This document shows positions 1-6,595 of a stretch of 39,159 nucleotides of DNA, one piece after another. Position 1 is the stretch's first letter. Each line of letters opens with the position of its first letter. The notes below the pieces were generated by a model that saw only the letters and a program-made list of their open reading frames with translations, was not told where the DNA came from and did not search any database. The position numbers and the translations under genes are program-made. This DNA comes from an uncultured Saprospiraceae bacterium (lineage in GTDB: Bacteria > Bacteroidota > Bacteroidia > Chitinophagales > Saprospiraceae): the NCBI GenBank assembly GCA_938002665.1, contig CALLAE010000061.1:1-39159 (forward strand), in the 5' to 3' direction.

Positions 1-66
1 CGTAAGAGAGGTCAGAATCTTTGGAAAATGATTCTGGGTGAGTTGAGGTTATGGGGTGGGAAAGCT
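1..66. repeat. Left copy of a ~65-bp direct repeat (two-hairpin REP-like family)
   Basis: Positions 2-66 match 10322-10386 with only two mismatches (about 97%). The core is a two-hairpin unit: an AAGAGAGG arm (its partner arm lies left of the window edge) and AGAATC...GATTCT, then a GGGTGAG tail. Related, more diverged units occur at 4736-4791, 4864-4920, 10009-10058 and 10310-10360. The copy lies just 3' of the 701-residue cargo gene; the other lies beyond the leader of the second cargo operon, so the pair brackets the whole T9SS block. The element may continue left of the window. Confidence 0.75.
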
Positions 67-95
67 GCTTGCTTTTCGCCTAGGTACAATAACAG

Positions 96-2201
96 CTACT
101 GCACCACAACCTTCTTCACCACCGTTCCTTTCTCAGTATAGATACTGACATAGTAAAGGCCTGAGGGATACCCGCTGAGGTCCATTGTAACTTCTGAAGA
201 TGCGGAATGGAAGCTTACATGCTCTACCCCATGGGTATCAAGAAGTTCTATTCTATCAATATTCACTTTTCCAGAAGAAGAAATAGTAAGAGCTCCGCTC
301 GTCGGATTAGGGAGCACTGTTATATCTGAGAGCGATAATCTGTCCAGATCTGAAATTGAACTAGGAATAAGACAGTCCGATACATCAGGATTCATATGAG
401 CCAGCTGATAATGTCTGTAAAAACAAGTCAATTCTTCGTCTCCATAAGCACCCGAACAAAAATCTTTTGGCCATGCTACACCATGATAAGTACCTATATT
501 TTCCATCCAAGTGATGGTCTGCTCAGGATTTTCTGTACAGGCGAGTACCCAGTAGCGCATCTTACTTCTGTCAGTCAGACGCATGGTGTCAGACTCTATC
601 ACCTCTAGTGGCTGATCTATATAGTCAGAGTAGAATAGGTCACCCACCTCTAGAGTAAAATCGTACAACAGCACTTCTTCCTGACTGACATCATAATCCT
701 CTATGTAATAAATTTTTCGGCCTTCATTCTCTAGACTAAGTAACTTAGAGGATCTGGTGGGCCATCCGCCTCCATCTATTGCTAATATTTCTTCTGCTCT
801 ATTTTCTTTATACACATTACCTAATCCTGATACCTTTTTGAAGGCTTGCTTGAATATACCTTGCTCAGTATCATACTTTTGATAATGCCATCTATGGGTA
901 TAATAAGGTAGAGGAACATAAGGGGCTATCCCACCTATTATCTGCTCTAGTCCACCACAGCCAGCCTCTAGACAGCCTTCTGCATCTAGTCGGAGTAACT
1001 GGAGGTCATGATGAGAGATGTAAGTGGTACTATCTAGGTATTTTTTATCACTACGGGTACCAGCTACCAATAGGGTTCCATCTGGGAGTTCCTTAACATT
1101 GTAGAAATTAGTGAGTGCATTCCCAGTTGCTTCATCATCAAAGTCCCTAAATGCTCTGTCCCATATGACCTCGCCATTAGAGACATCCACTTTTCTTATA
1201 TGAGAGCCCTGATGTGGACTATCAGAAAAACCAGCGACCAAGATGTTGTTATCTAATGACTCAGAGATATCTAGAATGCCTAATTGAACTTGAGCAAATC
1301 TTTGTATCCGTCTCCATCTAATTTCCTTTTCGTTATCTACAACAATTAGGTCATGACCAGGGTCAAAATCATTTGAGGTTGGTGTCAGGTATAGAATTAC
1401 TTCATTACTGGAGGAAATTTTATGGTCCAGAAATATATACCTGTCAAAATAAAGTTCTGGTGGATTCCATCTAAAAAGTTGAGCACCTTCAGAATTGTAA
1501 ATGGCATAGGTTCTATAATCAATTTCCTCTCCATTTTCCCATTCGTTATAATCAAACAGAAATGAGAAGTTCTCACTCGTGTCTAGGTCCGCATTCCACA
1601 TTTCCATGTTCCTGTATCTAGGATTGATAAACACCAATGTATCAAAACTCAAGTCTTTATTATAATAAACCAATAAGCCTCTATAGTAGTTATCACTGAT
1701 GCCATCATTTTCTGAAGTATCTCCATAGACGACGATCTTCTCATCATTCGCTATCGTCCCTCTTGGATAATACTTAAGAATGGGATAGTCAGGAGGATCT
1801 GCTAGATCATTGAGATCGTACTTGGAAGTTGCTTGCACCACTCCATCTAGACCCAACTTATACAATCTATATCCATCTCTAGACTCTAAGGTATCTAGCC
1901 GTTGTCTTCCCGCAACATAGATACTGGAATCTCTTAGCCAGCATCGGGTAGTAGGAGCGATGTCAGGATATCTTTTTGTCATCAGCACTTCTCCATCTAC
2001 ATTCAGTACGTAATAGTGCAGGCAAGGACCTGCATCACAACCTCCAGATCCTATTATATACACTAGCTCATCTATCACGAACATATTTCTCGCTGTCTCA
2101 CTCACAGCATCGAAAAAGTCGTAAGTTTTAATAAAGGTCTTTTGGGAAAGTACTGTCCCCAAAGAGCAGATTACAAAAACTAAAAAAAATATTGTTCTCA
2201 T
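96..2201 (-). CDS. T9SS-exported beta-propeller-like protein
   Basis: 701 residues. A signal peptide (residues 1-20, hydrophobic core, ending LSQ) sends it through Sec. The central ~600 residues are a series of short WxxxD/VAG strands with many Asp and Tyr, resembling the beta-propeller or delta-60-like narrative repeats of Saprospiria surface proteins; no catalytic motif is recognisable. A type A sorting domain fills residues ~629-701 (PNPTSG near 631, then an LDTHG strand and a final KKVVVQ). Expected to be exported by T9SS and attached to the surface or released. It is the last gene of a minus-strand operon and follows a hairpin terminator at 2211-2243. The substrate or ligand cannot be told from the sequence. 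Confidence 0.85.
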   Translation of the reverse strand: MRTIFFLVFVICSLGTVLSQKTFIKTYDFFDAVSETARNMFVIDELVYIIGSGGCDAGPCLHYYVLNVDGEVLMTKRYPDIAPTTRCWLRDSSIYVAGRQRLDTLESRDGYRLYKLGLDGVVQATSKYDLNDLADPPDYPILKYYPRGTIANDEKIVVYGDTSENDGISDNYYRGLLVYYNKDLSFDTLVFINPRYRNMEMWNADLDTSENFSFLFDYNEWENGEEIDYRTYAIYNSEGAQLFRWNPPELYFDRYIFLDHKISSSNEVILYLTPTSNDFDPGHDLIVVDNEKEIRWRRIQRFAQVQLGILDISESLDNNILVAGFSDSPHQGSHIRKVDVSNGEVIWDRAFRDFDDEATGNALTNFYNVKELPDGTLLVAGTRSDKKYLDSTTYISHHDLQLLRLDAEGCLEAGCGGLEQIIGGIAPYVPLPYYTHRWHYQKYDTEQGIFKQAFKKVSGLGNVYKENRAEEILAIDGGGWPTRSSKLLSLENEGRKIYYIEDYDVSQEEVLLYDFTLEVGDLFYSDYIDQPLEVIESDTMRLTDRSKMRYWVLACTENPEQTITWMENIGTYHGVAWPKDFCSGAYGDEELTCFYRHYQLAHMNPDVSDCLIPSSISDLDRLSLSDITVLPNPTSGALTISSSGKVNIDRIELLDTHGVEHVSFHSASSEVTMDLSGYPSGLYYVSIYTEKGTVVKKVVVQ

Positions 2202-2210
2202 ATCCTAAAG

Positions 2211-2243
2211 ATAAATAAAAGGAGAGGGAGCTAGTCCCTCTCC
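2211..2243 (-). terminator. Intergenic hairpin terminator
   Basis: A perfect 9-bp stem GGAGAGGGA/TCCCTCTCC (2221-2229 with 2235-2243, 5-nt loop) is followed on the minus strand by TTTTATTTAT. It lies between the frameshifted cargo gene (stop at 2262) and the 701-residue gene (start 2201), so it could lower expression of the distal gene. Confidence 0.6.
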
Positions 2244-2261
2244 CGTATAAATTTCATATCA

Positions 2262-2975
2262 TTATTCTGTGACGACAATCTTGTCTAAATGGATGATATT
2301 TTCTTCTTTGTCAGAAATAGTCAAAATATAAATCCCTGAGGACAATTCTGCGGAATCTATCACCTTTACTTTATTAGATTCTAATTGGCCAATATAAATA
2401 ATGCTTCCAGACATATCACTCAATTTGAAATCGTAACTCGTATTTTCATTTTCCTCAATTACTAGATATATAGAGGACTGCTGCACGGGATTCGGATAAC
2501 AAGATATCGTTCTATTAAGAGCTGCTTTTCTAGATCGCTCTTCTAGAGACGGATCTGCAAAAGGTACTGTTCTTTCTAAGCGTTCGCCAGCTATTAAATA
2601 AAGTATAGTCCGCGGATAGGCATTCAATCTTCCCTCTTGGAATCCTGCATTCCTAAGAAACTGTAGTTGGGAAGGACTGACCTCAGTCCTTCCATTAGAA
2701 AGAAAATCTACATAGATTTTCTGAGCTTCTATATAATTAGACTCTTCCTGGCTGCTAGTCACAATAGCATTCAGTTCTGCTATCGCAACGTCATACTCAC
2801 TATATCTTATACTGATACTAGGCACAAAACTCCTGATATCAAATTCTGGTTGTGCCTTCATCAGATTCTTTAATTCTGTATGACTCATTTCAGTGTTTGC
2901 CTCCGCGGAATGAGCCAAGACCTTATCGCTCAATTGCTTGTACAAATCAACTTTTAATTGTGATACCGCGATCAT
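2262..2975 (-). CDS. T9SS sorting-domain protein body, cut off from its signal peptide by a frameshift
   Basis: 237 residues from the ATG at 2975. Residues ~1-140 are helical and polar with no recognised domain. Residues ~158-237 are a type A sorting domain (CYPNPVQQS, an LSDMSGS strand, final IHLDKIVVTE). A T9SS substrate needs a Sec signal, but this frame has none: upstream it is open only as far as a TAG at 2996-2994. The adjacent frame carries a perfect signal peptide (2983-3123) ending in TGA at 2985-2983. Skipping one base around 2986-2993 joins both into a normal ~285-residue cargo protein. I read this as one gene broken by a one-base indel, or a sequencing error. If real, the body would remain in the cytoplasm. 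Confidence 0.7.
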   Translation of the reverse strand: MIAVSQLKVDLYKQLSDKVLAHSAEANTEMSHTELKNLMKAQPEFDIRSFVPSISIRYSEYDVAIAELNAIVTSSQEESNYIEAQKIYVDFLSNGRTEVSPSQLQFLRNAGFQEGRLNAYPRTILYLIAGERLERTVPFADPSLEERSRKAALNRTISCYPNPVQQSSIYLVIEENENTSYDFKLSDMSGSIIYIGQLESNKVKVIDSAELSSGIYILTISDKEENIIHLDKIVVTE

Positions 2976-2982
2976 TTCTCCA

Positions 2983-3123
2983 TCATAAGATATCTAGATT
3001 ATTAGATCTTGACTCCAAAGAAACGTCACCTTCTAAATAACATCCATCTGGATGATATTGACCAAAACTAATTCCAATTGAAAAAACAGCTAAGACCGTT
3101 AATAAATTTATTCTACATCTCAT
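2983..3123 (-). pseudogene. Detached signal-peptide exon-like fragment of the 2262-2975 gene
   Basis: A short ORF starts at ATG 3123, only 3 nt after the stop of the Cys-rich gene (3127), and encodes 46 residues. The first 22 are a textbook signal peptide (MRCRINLL, VLAVFSIGISFGQ), then YHPDGCYLEG and a polar stretch, ending at TGA 2985-2983. Its frame is offset by one base from the body ORF that starts 8 nt downstream. The close spacing to the upstream gene marks it as the true 5' end of the broken gene. Confidence 0.7.
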
Positions 3124-3126
3124 GAC

Positions 3127-4197
3127 CTATCGATTTAAAAGTTCACATAATAAATTCCACTTTTCTCCTTCGAGCTGGCAAGGATCACAACCTTGGCACT
3201 CGCAACCATCATTATACTTATCGCCAACCGTCGCAGGATCGCCATCATCACAAGGAAGTGCCTCATGAATTATCTCACAGTTATATATATCAAAATAATC
3301 TCTGGTTCCTGAGCAGCCATCATCTACATCTGGAACTTCATTGACAACTATACAATTCTCAGCATCAAAGTAATCATAGGTTAGGTCACAGCCGTCATCA
3401 GGATCTGGAGGAACATTAGTTACAGAACAATCAGCATTGATGAGGTCCACAGTAAGAGGACAGCCATCGTTAGGATTTACATCTCCGCAGGGAATAGGTG
3501 TACCTATACATTCACAGTCTACTGTATATCTATCATTATATGTGTCAGGATCACCATCGTTACAAAAGTCTCCAGGACCGCCAGCTTGACTAGAGTCATC
3601 AGGCCAGCAATCATCTTCATCACAGACGCCATCTCCATCTGAGTCACCCAGACGGCAGCCTTCAGACCAGCCGACACAATTACAGTCTTCATCATAATAA
3701 CTATGATGGGTCAATGGATCACCATCATCACATTCATCTCCTGGGCCATAGCTCTGATTAGGGTCTTCAGGCCAGCAATCGTTCTCATCACAGATACCAT
3801 CACCGTCTGCATCTGGACCATCACAACAGGACTGTGTAACAAGATAGGTACAGTAGCTAGTTTCCTCTGCATTATTCATCGTCCAAGTAAATACTAATCC
3901 ATCTTCACTTTCACAGCAAGGGATAGTTAGACAAGATGAAGCATGGACTCCTGAACTACTGGACATAGCAGTACCATCATCAGCTGAGCAGGTCATACTG
4001 AAACTAGAATAATTCCAAGGCGCTGCACCTTGTCCATCATTACAAAGAGTCATAGAGCCATTACTGGCATTTATAACTCTAAGATTTACTGAACAAGGAT
4101 CAGAACCATCATTGGTAGGATTGAGTTGTGCCATAAAATCTTGACACAGCAATAAGCAGGCACCTGCAATAAGGTACCGAATGAACTTTTGATTCAT
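3127..4197 (-). CDS. Secreted Cys/Asp-rich repeat protein (thrombospondin type 3-like Ca-binding motifs)
   Basis: 356 residues. Signal peptide 1-24 (ends FMAQ). Residues ~25-125 form a Cys-containing domain with a CC pair. From ~128 two DxDGDGxCDExDCWPxD motifs (DADGDGICDENDCW and DSDGDGVCDEDDCW) resemble thrombospondin type 3 Ca-binding loops. They alternate with repeats of the form DDGDPxTxxDxYxxDCxC, which recur to the C-terminus. Such Asp/Cys repeats are common in Saprospiria surface proteins and probably bind calcium between disulfides. Unlike its neighbours it has no T9SS sorting domain and ends in a short Cys-containing tail (CDPCQLEGEKW). First gene of operon B, directly behind a conserved leader. 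Function unknown. Confidence 0.8.
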   Translation of the reverse strand: MNQKFIRYLIAGACLLLCQDFMAQLNPTNDGSDPCSVNLRVINASNGSMTLCNDGQGAAPWNYSSFSMTCSADDGTAMSSSSGVHASSCLTIPCCESEDGLVFTWTMNNAEETSYCTYLVTQSCCDGPDADGDGICDENDCWPEDPNQSYGPGDECDDGDPLTHHSYYDEDCNCVGWSEGCRLGDSDGDGVCDEDDCWPDDSSQAGGPGDFCNDGDPDTYNDRYTVDCECIGTPIPCGDVNPNDGCPLTVDLINADCSVTNVPPDPDDGCDLTYDYFDAENCIVVNEVPDVDDGCSGTRDYFDIYNCEIIHEALPCDDGDPATVGDKYNDGCECQGCDPCQLEGEKWNLLCELLNR

Positions 4198-4205
4198 AAC
4201 TTTTA

Positions 4206-4657
4206 AAGTTTTTAGGTCATCACCTCCTTTATCTCTGCGCCACGAGAGGAGGTTATAAAAATAATTCTGCGCATATGGGTTGAGCAGAAGAGAAGACCTA
4301 TCTTTGCAGCCTCTTTTTGTCGAGAGATCGAGGGTCTGCTACTGATACACCTGTACTGAGCGAACTCAGTGAGTCGAATGTATCAGCTATGTGGGCTCTC
4401 TTTTTTTTACCCAAACTTATATCTTACCCAGTTGCCACATTGACAGCTAGAGTCGCATTCCAGTCTTAAGAATATTAAAGCTATTAGGTTGTCACGTACT
4501 AAGGAAGCAGGTGAGCGGGAGGTTGTATTCTAAATCGTTAGTAATTTCAAAAAAAAAAAACCATTTCACCAAATCTTTCTATGTTTTAACATATAGAAGT
4601 TAGTTGTATTAGTTTTTTCTGATACATAAGATACTGTTAGTACGTTAGTTGAAATGA
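4206..4657 (-). promoter_or_regulatory. Conserved leader/promoter region, copy 1
   Basis: About 450 nt ending just before the ATG at 4197. It is near-identical to 9516-9933 upstream of the beta-helix gene, although the two coding sequences are unrelated. Near the gene, read on the minus strand, it holds AAAGGAGGTGATGACC, then a TTCTGC/GCAGAA hairpin (4264-4287), a C/T-rich stretch, and a stem whose apex carries a REP-like palindrome (4342-4386). A minus-strand -7 box TAAGTTTG lies at 4419-4412, giving a leader transcript of about 205 nt. The distal half contains the near-palindrome TTCTATGTTttAACATATAGAA. Which strand is transcribed is unresolved. Confidence 0.65.
4330..4408 (+). terminator. 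Terminator-like hairpin in leader copy 1, plus-strand polarity
   Basis: GAGGGTCTGC (4330-4339) pairs with GTGGGCTCTC (4391-4400) over ten positions if G-U pairs are allowed. The four wobble positions would be A-C mismatches in minus-strand RNA. Eight T residues follow (4401-4408). The loop is occupied by a palindrome, CTGATACA...TGTATCAG, with an inner ACTGAG/CTCAGT. It suggests a plus-strand transcript ends here, antisense to the cargo leader. In copy 2 the same stem carries a different apical palindrome. Confidence 0.5.
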
Positions 4658-5016
4658 ATGCCCCGCTTTATCCTTTTGTCAGAATTAGGATTAGTAGGAT
4701 TTGGGGATTATAGGATTCGTATCTGAGTATCACCTACCACTTTTGTGAAGAGAGGGTCAAAATCTCTATAGGAGATTTTGGGGTGAGTTTTAATACTAAC
4801 TTTCAACTCATCCCCGGCCCTTCTCTTACGAAGAGAAGGGAGCGCTACCCGCTCTGTCAACACCTACCCTCTTTTTCCAAGAGAGGGTCAAAATCTCCAT
4901 AGGAGATTTGTGGGGTGAGTTAAAGATTTACTTGATTTAACTCACAACGTATCATTAAAAAACTATACGTTATGAATCAGAATAGTATGCAATACGATAC
5001 TATGACTAAAACCAAC
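4658..5016. repeat. Island of REP-like palindromic repeats between the two cargo operons
   Basis: This gene-free stretch contains no convincing ORF. It holds two units of the two-hairpin family (4736-4791 and 4864-4920), each with GAGAGGGTCAAAATCTC..GGAGATTT and a GGGGTGAG tail, and a third hairpin CCCTTCTCTTacgAAGAGAAGGG at 4817-4840. Near 4685-4720 lies an AGGATTAGTAGGATTTGGGGATTATAGGATT degenerate direct repeat. The last 60 nt before the stop at 5017 show nothing distinctive. Confidence 0.6.
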
Positions 5017-6534
5017 CTATTCTACAACCACCACTCGCTTAGTCCATACCACCCTATCAGTACTATCATCAGCTATAAACTCTACAGAGTATATCGCTGA
5101 TGGCAACCCACCTAACGATAACTCTAGCTCTCCTATCAGAATCTCCACATTTTTATGCAGCACCACTTGCCCTTGCATGTCCACGACATACAACTGACCT
5201 CGCTTACTTTCAGGAATCTCAACTGTCACTGGACCTGTAGTCGGACTAGGATAGACTGTGAGCTCTCTGCGCCACCACACAGTCTCTCCTACGATACTGA
5301 CGATACTAGGGTCACACTTCTCTTCCTCATCTACACGGAAACGAGGGAAGTTAGGAAAGGAGCCTGTTGCAGAAATATAGGGTAGTCTTATACCTTGCTG
5401 TACCAGATCACAAGCGATGCCTTTTTCATCGGGCTTATTGATTACATGAAATGAATTACTACCACTCCCTGGTCGAATATAAATACGACAATCAGGGCCG
5501 AGTGCTGACTTAAAAAAACGTGTAGACAATGGATCCAAAACACCATTGTGCGCAGCTATAAATTCTAAACCATCCTCTAGTGGGTCTATATGCGTATCTA
5601 GCTGCCAAATACTATCACTCTTTATAAGGTATAAAAACTGCGAACTAGGACTCCACTCGCAGGTAGCAAACCACCAATTGACAGTATCTATTAGGTCAAT
5701 AGAACCAATGTGATCTAGGACACCTTCTGTTCTATCAAAGTCATACAATTGCAGTCCATCGAATTCATTAAAATAAGCGTACTTAGTTCCATCAGGAGAA
5801 AATCTAGAATCGCCTGAGGCACTAGCATTCCAATGATACGCAGGTCCAACATCTAATTTCTCAACAAAGCTAAAACCTTGCTCATCTATCTGAAATAGAT
5901 CAAAACCCTTTACCTTATCTGCAATAAGCACCCACCAATCTATACCATTAGAATGATTTATAGCAGATTGATAACCTGACAAATATTCATCTATATCGAT
6001 AGACCTGTTCTTGTAGATGACATCACCAAGACCATTATCCTCTGACATACTTATATAACTGTACAGCAAAGTATCAGCTATTATATTTTGTCCATTGGGA
6101 TGAAAGGAAATAATTTCATGAATAAGATAATACCCTTCCCTATTACTAGGATCAGGCAATATAATAACATCTTGTCTGCCAGGATATCCATTGCCGCAAT
6201 CGCCTAGCCATAAGATATCGAAAAATTCACCAGCATTGATACTATCTCCATTCGGCATGATCTGATGCAGCCGGTTAGCCACTGCACAACCATTGGTATA
6301 GAACAATAAATTGCCAGCTTCATCACAGATACTCGCATTATTCTGATCAAACTCCAGCTCTCCCTCTCTTTCCTGGACGGCGAAGGGTCGCACATTGAAA
6401 TCAAAAGCTGAAGCCTGAACGCCTTCCTTATTATCCTGATCTTTTCCAAAAGGCCAGTAATAGTCTCGTTTGTTTTGAGCTTGCATCGTAGACATGAGCA
6501 AACCCAACATAAATAATATGATTATTACTCTCAT
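5017..6534 (-). CDS. T9SS-exported beta-propeller-like protein
   Basis: 505 residues. Signal peptide 1-19 (ends MQAQ). The mature start (YYWPFGKDQ, then FDFNV and DQNNASICDEAGNLLFYTNGC) is characteristic of a large Saprospiria/Lewinella family of secreted proteins predicted to fold as WD40/TolB-like beta-propellers: note FSPDGTKYAYF near residue 250 and WSPSSQFLYLI near 295. A type A sorting domain covers residues ~425-505 (TVYPSPTTG, VVDMQGQ, final KRVVVVE). Second gene of operon A, 61 nt after the beta-helix gene with a strong hairpin between them. No enzymatic motif is visible; a binding or structural surface role is inferred. Confidence 0.85.
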   Translation of the reverse strand: MRVIIILFMLGLLMSTMQAQNKRDYYWPFGKDQDNKEGVQASAFDFNVRPFAVQEREGELEFDQNNASICDEAGNLLFYTNGCAVANRLHQIMPNGDSINAGEFFDILWLGDCGNGYPGRQDVIILPDPSNREGYYLIHEIISFHPNGQNIIADTLLYSYISMSEDNGLGDVIYKNRSIDIDEYLSGYQSAINHSNGIDWWVLIADKVKGFDLFQIDEQGFSFVEKLDVGPAYHWNASASGDSRFSPDGTKYAYFNEFDGLQLYDFDRTEGVLDHIGSIDLIDTVNWWFATCEWSPSSQFLYLIKSDSIWQLDTHIDPLEDGLEFIAAHNGVLDPLSTRFFKSALGPDCRIYIRPGSGSNSFHVINKPDEKGIACDLVQQGIRLPYISATGSFPNFPRFRVDEEEKCDPSIVSIVGETVWWRRELTVYPSPTTGPVTVEIPESKRGQLYVVDMQGQVVLHKNVEILIGELELSLGGLPSAIYSVEFIADDSTDRVVWTKRVVVVE

Positions 6535-6550
6535 ATATCCTCTTAATTAG

Positions 6551-6585
6551 AAAAGTAGATCGACAAATTATATTTGTCGATCTAC
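6551..6585 (-). terminator. Perfect 13-bp palindrome between the two genes of operon A
   Basis: GTAGATCGACAAA (6555-6567) and TTTGTCGATCTAC (6573-6585) form a perfect stem with a 5-nt loop. On the minus strand TTTTCTAATT follows. It can act as an intergenic terminator or an RNA-stabilising hairpin that sets the ratio of the beta-helix protein to the 505-residue protein. Confidence 0.6.
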
Positions 6586-6595
6586 ATGATAAATA

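Noticed and set aside
4216-4250. Fragment of a 16S rRNA gene
   Set aside because: Only the last ~12 bases match; upstream and downstream sequence has no rRNA character and no 23S, 5S or tRNA is near. Treated as a leader motif.
4206-4657. Known riboswitch, 6S RNA, tmRNA, SRP RNA or RNase P RNA
   Set aside because: The diagnostic conserved cores of TPP, cobalamin, SAM, glycine and FMN riboswitches and of the housekeeping RNAs were not found in either leader copy or strand.
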